The notes below the pieces were generated by a model, which was not told where the DNA came from, ran no database searches, and was given only the letters and a program-made list of their open reading frames with translations. Made by a program: the position numbers and the translations under genes. From positions 248,001 through 312,000 of the forward strand of contig JAQWHM010000001.1 in assembly GCA_029249345.1 (NCBI GenBank): DNA of 64,000 bases. The letters run 5' to 3'. Shown in pieces: positions 41,996 to 50,265 of the stretch. The first letter of the stretch is position 1. The number at the start of each line of letters is the position of its first letter. The DNA is from UBA10348 sp002469915 (lineage in GTDB: Bacteria; Bacteroidota; Rhodothermia; Rhodothermales; UBA10348).

Positions 41996-43081
41996 ATGAA
42001 GACGACCTTTAAATCAATACTATCCCGCATCGCCACCGCGTTGATGCTCGTCCTTTTCCTTACCGCTTGCGATACCTCAAGCAGTCTCTCAGGAGACGAC
42101 GATTCAGGATCCTTGGCCGAGTCCGTTTCCTTTTTGGTGTCCGATCTCGGGCTTTCAGCTTCAGAGACCGCCGCACTAACCGATTCGTTTGCCAAGTTCG
42201 GAGGAGATTCCGACAAAGATCCTGGATTTCTATGGTATGTAGCCGCTGAAATGCAGGCGACCTTAACCGAAGAACAGAAGGCTCGCTTATTCCAGCGATT
42301 GGAGCAGTCCAACGATCGCGGGCAAGGACCGGGAATGCGTCCGGGCGGACAGCAAGGAAGACCTGGTCAGGGCGGACCAAACGGAAACGGTATGCGCCAA
42401 GGCAAGCCTGGTCAAGATTCGAACGGTGGTGGAATCAGTCAGATTGAATTGACGGATGATCAAAAGGCGCAGATTAAGACCATTCATGAATCGTACAAAC
42501 CACAATTCGAAGCCATTCTGTCTCAGCGCGATTCATTGACCCGCGACGAGATTAAAACCCAGATTGAAGCCCTGCGCGAACAGGTACGTGCCGAAGTAGA
42601 AGGTGTCCTTACGGATGATCAGAAAGCTCAGCTCGACCAGTTGAAAGCCGATGCCGAAGCGCGTCGTTCAGAACGTGAATTAGAAAGAGAAGCCAATCGA
42701 GAAGCGGCCAAACTGGTCATGGTCGAAGTATTGGGTCTGACCGATGACGAAGTCGCCGCAATGGATGCTTTACACGCATCCCGCGAAGTAGATCGCCAGA
42801 CGATTCAAGACCTGATCGACACCGGTGCTGATCGCGAAACGGTTCAGGCGGCCGCCGAAGAGCTCCGCGCTGCACACGAAGAAGCTGTAGCCGCGATTCT
42901 GGACGAAACTCAACTTGAAATCACGATGATTCACAAGGCATTGGCCCAGCGGATGCAGAATCGTAAAGGTAAAGGTGGTAAAGGTGGCCCAGGCGGACAG
43001 GGTGGTCCTGGTGGCCAGGGAGGCCGCGGACAAGGCGGCCCGAGAGCTGGCGGTCCCGGACCCGGAGTAACCAACGGATAA
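41996..43081 (+). CDS. Spy/CpxP-like (LTxxQ) lipoprotein with Gly-rich tail
   Basis: A ~361-residue lipoprotein. The ATG at 41996 (MKTTFKSILSRIATALMLVL) gives a signal with lipobox LTAC; an in-frame ATG six codons earlier is less likely. LTEEQKARL, LTDDQKAQIK, LTDDQKAQLDQ and LTDDEVAAM are repeats of the LTxxQ motif that defines the Spy/CpxP periplasmic chaperone family, separated by charged helices. A Gly/Gln/Pro-rich linker near 105-145 and a terminal run of GGxGGPGGQGG repeats flank the helical core. The expected role is periplasmic anti-aggregation or envelope stress sensing; in this phylum the long form is uncharacterised. Confidence 0.8.
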   Translation: MKTTFKSILSRIATALMLVLFLTACDTSSSLSGDDDSGSLAESVSFLVSDLGLSASETAALTDSFAKFGGDSDKDPGFLWYVAAEMQATLTEEQKARLFQRLEQSNDRGQGPGMRPGGQQGRPGQGGPNGNGMRQGKPGQDSNGGGISQIELTDDQKAQIKTIHESYKPQFEAILSQRDSLTRDEIKTQIEALREQVRAEVEGVLTDDQKAQLDQLKADAEARRSERELEREANREAAKLVMVEVLGLTDDEVAAMDALHASREVDRQTIQDLIDTGADRETVQAAAEELRAAHEEAVAAILDETQLEITMIHKALAQRMQNRKGKGGKGGPGGQGGPGGQGGRGQGGPRAGGPGPGVTNG

Positions 43082-43142
43082 TCAAGACTCCATCCTCGAG
43101 TAGTCACTCTATTTTTGGCGGGATTGGGTGATTATGGTGGTG

Positions 43143-43178
43143 AACCCTGGGGGCGCGAAGCGCCCCCAGGGTTTTTTT
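43143..43178 (+). terminator. Strong rho-independent terminator after the Spy-like gene
   Basis: A perfect 14-bp stem (43143-43156 with 43160-43173), loop GAA and a run of seven T bases (43172-43178). It ends the 41996 transcript and insulates the following gene. Confidence 0.93.
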
Positions 43179-43228
43179 ATGCCACCCTTGTTCGCTTTCG
43201 GTCGGCGGCTTCCTCTTTACATGTTGAC

Positions 43229-43245
43229 TGCACGAATCTCGTGCA
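43229..43245. promoter_or_regulatory. Short palindrome upstream of the dockerin/T9SS gene
   Basis: A perfect 7-bp inverted repeat, TGCACGA-atc-TCGTGCA, overlaps the end of a TTGACT hexamer (43224-43229) 47 bases before the ATG of the next gene. It could be an operator. The matching -10 is poor, so this is weakly supported. Confidence 0.25.
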
Positions 43246-43275
43246 CATGTGAGATTGAACAGAAGAGGGGACGCG

Positions 43276-45453
43276 ATGAAAAGACTTTTACTACTGGCCA
43301 TGTTGTTGATGTACAGCGCACAGGCTGATGGCCAGGTATCTACTTTATTATTGGAATCATTTGATTCCGTGACCGCACCCGATATCCCTCCGGGAGTGTC
43401 TGAAAACGATGTCACATGGAAGACCAGCTCGTCCTCCGCTTCGCCCGGATCCGGAGCAAACAACCTAGTCCACACGGGAAGTACGCCCGGTCTAGCCATC
43501 CTGGGCCCCATCGACTTATCCGCCCAGACAGAGGCCACGCTTTCTTACTGGGCCCGCCGCACGGCCTCCTATCCTGCTGACAGCCTAGTCGTCCGATTTT
43601 CGAACGATGGTGGGATCACTTTTCCTCATGTCTTTTCGTCCGGAGGCCTCCCCACGACCGCCAGTACATATGAACAAGTGTCCATCAACCTCGACTCATC
43701 GATTTTAGGGTTTCCAAATGTATACCTCCAGTTTGAAGGCAGAGGCGGTTCATCAAGCGGCTCCAACATGCGAATTGACGATGTACAAGTCACAACCCCG
43801 CTCGACCTAGGATCGATCGAAGCAAAATTGGGCTTTCAGGATTCAATGAGGTCCTGGGACCTGGCTTCGAACAATCATAGTGAGAAAGTAGACTTGTCAT
43901 GGCCAGGACCAGATTCTATTCAAGGATTTCAATTTGATCTCAACTTTGACACCTCTCTAATCCGTTTGGATAGTGTTCACACACCGGGGCTCTTTACCGA
44001 TGCTTCGTGGCACGTATCCTCTGCTCCCAATCGCGTTATCGCACTTCAACTCGAAACGAGTGTACTGCCACCCGGCGTGTACCCCGAAATGCTCTCCCTC
44101 CACTTTTCTTGGATTGGCGAAGATTTAAGTGCTGATTCCCTGCTTACCCTAGGACTTCACCAACCCATTGTCTCGTCCTCCTCGCCCAGCGGTAGCGGTC
44201 TCTCCATGCCAGGGGGTATTCGCACCCTTTCTCTACATGCCATAGCCAGTTTGGCCTCCATTTCGACCTCCACTCCTTCCGTCGATTTTGGACTCGTCGT
44301 CGTGGGAGACAGTGCATTGATCTCGCTAGACCTAAATAATGCTTCAGGATCCACGGATCTCATCATTCAGGGCGCGAACGCGACGCACAGCACGATTTCA
44401 GCTGGTGCACTTCCATCGGCCATCCCTCCGCAGAACAGCGGCCAACAAGACTTCACGTTTATTCCTAGCTACTCCTCATATGGGCTTATTGAAGGAAATC
44501 TGACCGTATTTCACAATGCCACGGGAGATTCACTCGACGTTCCGTTCACCGCGGTTGGCATAGGCGGGCGCGGAGACACCGACGTAGATGGATCTCTTGA
44601 CGTAGCCGACGTAATCCTTGGACTAGACGCAGCCTTGGGCCTCACGAATCCATTGAGCGCTGAGTTTCCAAGGTTTGACCTGTATCCCTTTCCCTCAGGA
44701 GATGGACTCGTTGATGTGAGGGATCTAACGGTCCAAATTCAGGCCATCCTGCATGCGACTTGGCCCGATGGCATACCGTTGCCAACGCCCCCCAACCCAT
44801 CCAGCGCAGGAAAATCAGCAATAGCGTCCCTCTCCTTACAGGGATCACCGCCGCGCTTGCTGCTCAATACAAAAGAAGACCTCAGAGGCTACCAAATCAG
44901 AATAGAAACACGAATAGAAACATTAATAGAAACATTGCCTGGCGCGCTACCCTTGAACGCATCAAAAACGGGCCAAAGAACATCCTCATATTTTGACCAA
45001 AAGACTGGTGTGTTCAGCCTCCTTTCTGTATTCGAACCAGGAAACGAGCTCCAATTAGGAAGCCATGAACTGGCTCTCATCGACCCACATTCAGTCGTAA
45101 CGATTGCTGGCTTAGCTGTCACCGATGCAGGAGAAAAGATCGAGTTGGACTGGAGCGTTTCTACCGATTCAGAAAGGACACCTTTACCTGCAGAATTATC
45201 CGTAGCGATATATCCGAACCCATATTCCCTGTCCACCTCCTCAAATCTCAACGTAGTCCCTTCCGTGACTCGTGAATTGTCTCGGATAACCGTGTATGAT
45301 ATGCTGGGTCGTAAAGTCTTCGCCCGGTCCTTCTCAAGAAATAGCCGCATCGTTTTGCTTCGAAACGAAATGCCTGATACGCCTGGCTTATACGTATTAA
45401 GATGGCAGTCCGGCACGGATGTGAGAGACATTCCCCTGATGCTAATCCGCTAA
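43276..45453 (+). CDS. Secreted protein with dockerin-like repeats and T9SS-type C-terminal sorting domain
   Basis: A 725-residue secreted protein from the ATG at 43276 (MKRLLLLAMLLMYSAQADG, signal peptide). Order: a jelly-roll-like domain (~25-165) ending in MRIDDVQV; a cohesin-like beta segment (~180-300, FQFDLNFDTSLIRLDSV); an Ig-like ASPM/SPD-2-type segment (VDFGLVVVGDSALISL); a dockerin type I pair (DTDVDGSLDVADVILGLD and SGDGLVDVRDLTVQIQAI); and a terminal sorting domain (AIYPNPYSL, ITVYDMLGRKVF, GLYVLRW). Cohesin-like and dockerin-like parts in one chain could allow self-association. The end of the frame carries an 8-base tandem repeat. Confidence 0.85.
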   Translation: MKRLLLLAMLLMYSAQADGQVSTLLLESFDSVTAPDIPPGVSENDVTWKTSSSSASPGSGANNLVHTGSTPGLAILGPIDLSAQTEATLSYWARRTASYPADSLVVRFSNDGGITFPHVFSSGGLPTTASTYEQVSINLDSSILGFPNVYLQFEGRGGSSSGSNMRIDDVQVTTPLDLGSIEAKLGFQDSMRSWDLASNNHSEKVDLSWPGPDSIQGFQFDLNFDTSLIRLDSVHTPGLFTDASWHVSSAPNRVIALQLETSVLPPGVYPEMLSLHFSWIGEDLSADSLLTLGLHQPIVSSSSPSGSGLSMPGGIRTLSLHAIASLASISTSTPSVDFGLVVVGDSALISLDLNNASGSTDLIIQGANATHSTISAGALPSAIPPQNSGQQDFTFIPSYSSYGLIEGNLTVFHNATGDSLDVPFTAVGIGGRGDTDVDGSLDVADVILGLDAALGLTNPLSAEFPRFDLYPFPSGDGLVDVRDLTVQIQAILHATWPDGIPLPTPPNPSSAGKSAIASLSLQGSPPRLLLNTKEDLRGYQIRIETRIETLIETLPGALPLNASKTGQRTSSYFDQKTGVFSLLSVFEPGNELQLGSHELALIDPHSVVTIAGLAVTDAGEKIELDWSVSTDSERTPLPAELSVAIYPNPYSLSTSSNLNVVPSVTRELSRITVYDMLGRKVFARSFSRNSRIVLLRNEMPDTPGLYVLRWQSGTDVRDIPLMLIR
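44899..44934 (+). repeat. Three 12-bp in-frame tandem repeats in the T9SS protein gene
   Basis: The unit nnAATAGAAACA occurs three times without spacing (44899-44910, 44911-44922, 44923-44934), encoding RIET RIET LIET just after the dockerin region. Being a multiple of three it changes length without shifting frame. Confidence 0.85.
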
Positions 45454-45465
45454 TCCGCTAATCCG
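45441..45465 (+). repeat. Three 8-bp tandem repeats spanning the T9SS protein stop codon
   Basis: GCTAATCC is repeated three times (45441-45448, 45449-45456, 45457-45464) plus one more G. The TAA stop is formed inside the second copy. The 8-base unit is not a multiple of three, so copy-number change would alter the last residues of the sorting domain. Confidence 0.9.
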
Positions 45466-45479
45466 AAAGGTCAAGACCA

Positions 45480-45516
45480 TAAAAAAGTGCCGACCACCTA
45501 GCGGTGATCGGCACTT
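45480..45516 (-). terminator. Rho-independent terminator of the SGDGQ-repeat gene
   Basis: A 14-bp stem with one mismatch (45485-45498 with 45503-45516) and loop TAGC. On the minus strand it is followed by a T run (the A run at 45481-45486 on the plus strand), so it serves the gene ending at 45546. The plus-strand gene ending at 45453 lacks a T tract here, though the hairpin may still slow its polymerase. Confidence 0.8.
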
Positions 45517-45545
45517 CCAAAAAATTCTGTTTCAGGACCGCTATC

Positions 45546-46220
45546 CTATGGAAAGAGATATCGATCCATGTAAAGAAAAAGTAGCGTACTGGCAGTCGAA
45601 ACCCAGACTAGGAACACGAAAACCAACGCAACCAGCTTCCAGGTATCGCGGTTTTTACCCGATTTTGTCTTGGTACGAGCCTTCTTTTCAGATCGGTTGG
45701 CAACGTTAACCTTCATACTCAATTCGTCCGACAAGGGGACGTGAACTGAACTTCCGGGCGCATTTACCGCTGTCGGCTTGGTATGCGAACTGACAGATAT
45801 TCCGGTCGGGGTTCTTCCATATGCCGGCATCAATGAATTCGCTTCCTGATGACGACTTTCTTCAGACCAAACAGGCATGGCGTCGTTTCCTCGACCATCA
45901 CCACTCCATCCCTTCGTCTTCCCCTGTCCATCACCTGAGTAAATAGGTATAAATGGTGTTCCGAGGCGCCGCTGTTTGGACTGACCATCACCCGAATGTT
46001 CGGGGTTGAAAGACCGTCCATTTCCCGTGTGATTCGACGACGAAGATTGTCCGTCACCAGAATGCGATAACAAGGGTTGGGAGGCCTGCATACCAGAAAT
46101 ATGACCCGAAGGAAAAGTAGGGCGATTCAGCATCTGGGAGTCAGTATCAGTATCAGTTTTAGTATTCGGCTGCGATCCGGAATGAGTGCGGCCTGCGACT
46201 ATATCTACTAAACGTGACAA
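45546..46220 (-). CDS. Tail-anchored hypothetical protein with repeated SGDGQ motifs
   Basis: A 224-residue protein of unknown family. Residues ~50-112 hold five copies of a heptad-like motif x-[ST]-G-[DN]-G-[QR]-[SG]: HSGDGQS, HTGNGRS, HSGDGQS, YSGDGQG and WSGDGRG, separated by 5-15 residues. A basic stretch near 180-195 (KKARTKTKSGKNRDTWK) precedes one C-terminal membrane helix and a 7-residue end (MDRYLFP). The positive-inside rule places the repeats in the cytoplasm. The copies use different synonymous codons, arguing that the peptide, not the DNA, is conserved. A good terminator follows, supporting a real gene. The rest is Ser/Pro-rich and disordered-looking. Confidence 0.6.
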   Translation of the reverse strand: MSRLVDIVAGRTHSGSQPNTKTDTDTDSQMLNRPTFPSGHISGMQASQPLLSHSGDGQSSSSNHTGNGRSFNPEHSGDGQSKQRRLGTPFIPIYSGDGQGKTKGWSGDGRGNDAMPVWSEESRHQEANSLMPAYGRTPTGISVSSHTKPTAVNAPGSSVHVPLSDELSMKVNVANRSEKKARTKTKSGKNRDTWKLVALVFVFLVWVSTASTLLFLYMDRYLFP

Positions 46221-46490
46221 ATCAGATTATTTGCGCTGAACGATGAAATTTTTCTGCCTTTTGTCGAATCGCTTGAAGGACAGCGACCGAGACGACAGAC
46301 CACTTAAAGACGGGACTGAAATAAAGGGGGATTTTCCGTGACAATCAACAGAAAGCGACCATTGTAGACAACTAAATTTCTGTTTCTTGGCCTCCCCGCC
46401 CTTTGCATTACGCACATGGCTCCTCATTAGACGCTTCACCGATACAGCGAGCACCTGACAATGGTTTTCTTGCGGTTCTCTTGCGGTTTT

Positions 46491-47657
46491 CTAGCGGCTC
46501 AATCGTTCGCGGATTTCATCGAGGCTATCACCACCAAACTTCTCTAAGACAGCATTCGCTATTTCTAAAGCCACGACAGCTTCGGCAACGGTGGACGCAG
46601 CAGGGACACTCGTCACATCACTTCGCTCGTACCGAGTAGGCTGCTCTTTGCCAGAACGAATATCGGCTGTACCCAGCGGCTTGATGAGAGTAGGAATAGG
46701 TTTCATAAACCCTCGGACTATGATCGGCATTCCTGTCGACATGCCACCCTCAATACCACCAGCCCGATTTTGAGTCCGCCCAAAACCAGTCTCGATCGGA
46801 TCATGCACCTTCGACCCTCGCTCGGAAGCCGAAGCGATTCCATCCCCGATCTCAACTCCTTTTTGAGCCTGAATCGACAGAATCGCTCTCCCAAGAAGGG
46901 CATCTAGCTTCCGATCCCATTGTACATAAGAACCCAACCCGACAGGTAAGCCGGTTATGACTACTTCATACGAGCCACCGAGACTGTCTCCCTCTTTCTT
47001 GACGTCCTTAATATGTTCGATGCACTGTTGGGTAAGATCCGGATCAAGCATGCGAACCTCACTTTCATCCGCCACCCGATTAATTTCTTCGGCGCCGTCC
47101 TCCAGCAATCCAGCAAGTTGACTTGCATAGGACTCTGGACTCGAGTAGCCGACCTCGCCGATACGCACCACGTGACTTCCAATCTGAATTCCCAACTCAG
47201 ACAACAGCCTACGTGCAATGGAACAACAGGCCACACGGATGGCCGTTTCGCGCGCGCTAGATCGATCTATAACCGGTCTAATGTCATCAAAACCATACTT
47301 CTGGGTTCCAGTGAGATCGGCATGTCCCGGTCGGGGCAGCGTAACAGGATCAATTCCTGAGCCATCTCCATCGACGGCCATCACATTTGGCCAATTCGAT
47401 TTGTCCTTAAAATATGCTGCGTTATCCAGTCTCATCGAGATCGGACTGCCCATAGTTTTGGAAAACCGAACACCGGAATAAAAGTGTATTAGATCCTGCT
47501 CAAACTTGGCTCTGCCTCCTCTCCCATATCCAAGCCATCTCCTCGAAAGGTGCTTGTTAATGTCCTCGGCAACAAGGGGTATGCCCGCGGGCACGCCTTC
47601 AACAATTCCAATGAGGGCTTCTCCGTGAGATTCCCCGGCCGTTAAATATCGGATCAT
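46491..47657 (-). CDS. aroC: Chorismate synthase
   Basis: A 388-residue enzyme that removes phosphate from EPSP to give chorismate, the last shikimate step, with reduced FMN. Family signatures are GESHGEALIGIVEG at the start, GRGGRAKFEQD, RPGHADLTGTQKYG, and the RNRAGGIEGGMSTGMP-type block seen here as TQNRAGGIEGGMSTG. Arg, His and Asp residues of the active site (RSSARETA) are present. The length matches the longer bacterial form. The ATG overlaps the degP-like stop (ATGA), so chorismate synthase is the second gene of that operon, an unusual pairing. Confidence 0.96.
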   Translation of the reverse strand: MIRYLTAGESHGEALIGIVEGVPAGIPLVAEDINKHLSRRWLGYGRGGRAKFEQDLIHFYSGVRFSKTMGSPISMRLDNAAYFKDKSNWPNVMAVDGDGSGIDPVTLPRPGHADLTGTQKYGFDDIRPVIDRSSARETAIRVACCSIARRLLSELGIQIGSHVVRIGEVGYSSPESYASQLAGLLEDGAEEINRVADESEVRMLDPDLTQQCIEHIKDVKKEGDSLGGSYEVVITGLPVGLGSYVQWDRKLDALLGRAILSIQAQKGVEIGDGIASASERGSKVHDPIETGFGRTQNRAGGIEGGMSTGMPIIVRGFMKPIPTLIKPLGTADIRSGKEQPTRYERSDVTSVPAASTVAEAVVALEIANAVLEKFGGDSLDEIRERLSR

Positions 47658-49216
47658 GGAGTTTCTCTTTCGATCTCAAAAAATACAATCGTTCTATCTG
47701 ATCGCTGAGCCTGAATCAACACGGTGGTTTGATCTTTTAGCTGCGCTCTCATCGCATCAATATTAAATACAGGAGTGTCGTCGACGTGTGTGATGATCAT
47801 TCCTCTCGAAATGCCCGCCTGATCGAATAAGCCGTCTTTCGTCACAACAGCAACAAAAACACCGTGCATAAGCTGATATTGACGGCGCAAACGCCCATCT
47901 AAATCGGCTAGACCCACACCCCACTCTTCAAACTGCACCGTAGATTCGTCTGGTATTTCAGAATCAGGCAACGAAGGAAGTGGGTTGAGCTGATTCTGGC
48001 GACCCAAATCAGACAACCAATTTTCGTATCCAGGAGACTCGCGCCCCTTCAGCGTAACATCAAAGTCACGAACCTGGCCATTTCGCCATATTTCAACCGG
48101 TACCACATCGCCCGGAGAAAATAATGCGATTGCACTTTGCAGTTCGTTGGGTTCGGTCATTGATCTACCATCAATAGTCAACAATACGTCGCCCGAGCGC
48201 AGTCCGCTCAATTCACCAGCAAGGCCACGGTGTACATCTTGTAAATAGACGCCTTGAACCTCACTTAATCCTAAAGCTTCTGCTCTGGCCGCATCCATTG
48301 GTGTAATCGAAACTCCCAAATATCCTCGACGAACTTCTCCAAATCGAATCAAGTCGCGCACGACTCTCTCCATCAAATCTACGGGCACCGCGAAACCATA
48401 TCCTTCGTACGAGCCTGACTCAGTGGCGATGGCTGTAGCAATACCTACCAATTCACCACGAAGATTGACGAGCGCACCGCCCGAGTTACCGGGATTAATC
48501 GCAGCATCAGTCTGAATAAAACTTTCGATCCCAAGCTGATTATCAATAACGTCTACCTGACGCCCGATAGCGCTTACAATACCTGCTGTCACGGTGGAAG
48601 TAAGGCGAAACGGATTCCCAACGGCCAGGACCCATTCTCCCACTTCCACTGAGTTAGCATCGCCTAATGCGATGACTGGGACAGGACTTTCCGGGTCAAT
48701 CTTGATGACTGCTAGATCGGTTGTTGGATCACGGCCTATTACGCGTGCCTCAAATTCCCTTTTGTCCCCCAGCGTAACGAAAATCGAATTGGCGCCTTCA
48801 ACAACATGGTTATTGGTGACGATGTAGCCATTATCATCGATAATTACACCACTCCCCAAGCTTTGAGAGGAGCCCCGTCCGTTTTCACTTCCAAACTGTC
48901 GAAAAATGGAATTACCCGTCACACCCGAGACCACCTGAATAAACACGACGGTCGGTGTAACTCGCGATGAGACATCTTTAAATACCTCATTCAGGGACAA
49001 CGCATCGAGATAGGCCAAGGGTATATCACTTTCGGGAACTGCGACATAGCCAGAACCCGGGGCGCTTCCAAGCTCGACCCGCTCAACGACTCCGGGTCGC
49101 GCGGTACCAGACATACCGGTCCCGCCGAACCACATGGTCAGTAATATGCCCATCATCAATCCGATGACAATGAGCCCTATTCGTATTAAGGTCTGCTTAT
49201 CGTTTGATCGACTCAC
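47654..49216 (-). CDS. HtrA/Deg family serine protease with two PDZ domains
   Basis: A 520-residue periplasmic quality-control protease with an uncleaved N-terminal membrane helix (~12-31). The trypsin-like domain carries His137 (TNNHVVEG), Asp167 (TTDLAVIK) and Ser245 (NPGNSGGAL). Two PDZ domains follow, the first beginning RRGYLGVSITP and ending VTLKGRE-like sequence, the second shorter and including GMIITHVDDTPV. It degrades or chaperones misfolded envelope proteins. On the upstream side, 49263-49281 contains two CGAACTC copies around a TCGGTACCGA palindrome. The downstream gene aroC overlaps it by 4 bases. Confidence 0.94.
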   Translation of the reverse strand: MSRSNDKQTLIRIGLIVIGLMMGILLTMWFGGTGMSGTARPGVVERVELGSAPGSGYVAVPESDIPLAYLDALSLNEVFKDVSSRVTPTVVFIQVVSGVTGNSIFRQFGSENGRGSSQSLGSGVIIDDNGYIVTNNHVVEGANSIFVTLGDKREFEARVIGRDPTTDLAVIKIDPESPVPVIALGDANSVEVGEWVLAVGNPFRLTSTVTAGIVSAIGRQVDVIDNQLGIESFIQTDAAINPGNSGGALVNLRGELVGIATAIATESGSYEGYGFAVPVDLMERVVRDLIRFGEVRRGYLGVSITPMDAARAEALGLSEVQGVYLQDVHRGLAGELSGLRSGDVLLTIDGRSMTEPNELQSAIALFSPGDVVPVEIWRNGQVRDFDVTLKGRESPGYENWLSDLGRQNQLNPLPSLPDSEIPDESTVQFEEWGVGLADLDGRLRRQYQLMHGVFVAVVTKDGLFDQAGISRGMIITHVDDTPVFNIDAMRAQLKDQTTVLIQAQRSDRTIVFFEIERETP

Positions 49217-49384
49217 TCTCTACTCCGCATTTTATGCTTAGTCCCTTTCTTACATTCAGGATCGAACTCGGTACCGAACTCAATCTTGACCTGTTTTTTT
49301 AACGATGTGGCGGACATCACCGTAAATACCGCATTCGGGGAATTTCGTTTCGACGATGCGATCTATTGATGGTAAGCCATCAAC

Positions 49385-50164
49385 CTACAATTTAAGCAAC
49401 TCGTCCTCTTCTTCTTGCTTTAGTTGCTGCATTGCGTCTTTTGCTGATCTCGCCAACTCCTTACGATTTTGATTCTTCGCAGGTATCGGCTTGCCGATCC
49501 GCACCACAAAATGCAATCGGCCCAATCCGAGCACCTTCCAGAGATTTGCAGTCATTTTTTGAGGCGAAGACCATGTCACTTCTACTCGAGAAAGCTCAGT
49601 TACGGGTTTCCCGTCAATGGTCCTCACATGAAAATAGACGGGTACAACAAACCCGTCATCCATGTTGGCGACACTTTCAAAGCCGCCCGTTTTAAACGGC
49701 AATAGTTCTTTTCCGTCTGACGTGGTTCCCTCCGGAAAGATGAGCACCGCAACTCCTGACCTCATTCTGGCCCGAATCTCATCAACGGTCTGGTTCGTTC
49801 GCATCACATTTTTTCGGTGAGCGAAAATGATCCCCACAGCTTTGCAAACCCAGCCGAAAACGGGCCAACCGCCTAATTCAGATTTTGCAACAAACGCGGT
49901 ATTGAATCGACCAGCCAAGATCCAAGGATCGAGCGTCCCAATATGGTTCGGAACGATAAGTGAAGGTTTTTCGGACGAGTAGTGACCTACAACTTCTGTT
50001 GTTATCCGAAGACTGCGACACATCGAGACCCCGGCATCTCTCTGTCGTTGAGCTGCGAAGGCCATTCGCTCTGCGTGTCCCATTTTTCGACCACGCCACA
50101 TGATGTCTGCGCTGTACGCAAGCATGATGATGAGAAATCGAATAAATCTAAAAGACCGGATCAT
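49385..50164 (-). CDS. 1-acyl-sn-glycerol-3-phosphate acyltransferase (PlsC-like)
   Basis: A 259-residue lysophospholipid acyltransferase that makes phosphatidic acid from lysophosphatidate. The HX4D catalytic motif is His74-Asp79 in VPNHIGTLDPW, the glycerol-phosphate-binding block is IFPEGTTSDGK, and a hydrophobic N-terminus (IRFLIIMLAYSADIMW) anchors it to the inner membrane. The C-terminus is Lys/Glu-rich. PlsC-like proteins can also acylate ornithine lipids or aminolipids, so exact substrate is unproven. Monocistronic, between the sensor kinase and degP-like genes. Confidence 0.9.
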   Translation of the reverse strand: MIRSFRFIRFLIIMLAYSADIMWRGRKMGHAERMAFAAQRQRDAGVSMCRSLRITTEVVGHYSSEKPSLIVPNHIGTLDPWILAGRFNTAFVAKSELGGWPVFGWVCKAVGIIFAHRKNVMRTNQTVDEIRARMRSGVAVLIFPEGTTSDGKELLPFKTGGFESVANMDDGFVVPVYFHVRTIDGKPVTELSRVEVTWSSPQKMTANLWKVLGLGRLHFVVRIGKPIPAKNQNRKELARSAKDAMQQLKQEEEDELLKL

Positions 50165-50265
50165 TTGCTGGGTCCACTACTCAGGATACTGATTTGGAGA
50201 AAGATAGGGTAACCAGAGCACCAGAGGAAGCAATAGAACCTCAGAATGAACCTAAAGCGATACGA

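Noticed and set aside
44889..45431. 180-codon minus-strand ORF under the T9SS protein gene
   Set aside because: It is a shadow of the sorting-domain region; the plus-strand frame has signal peptide, dockerin and sorting domains and the minus product has no recognisable feature.
46455..46492. CTTGCGGTT repeated twice just past the aroC stop
   Set aside because: Only two 9-base copies, without hairpin or T tract; treated as chance.
49263..49281. CGAACTC direct repeats around TCGGTACCGA upstream of the degP-like gene
   Set aside because: Could be an operator, but the elements are short and no promoter hexamers could be placed with confidence.
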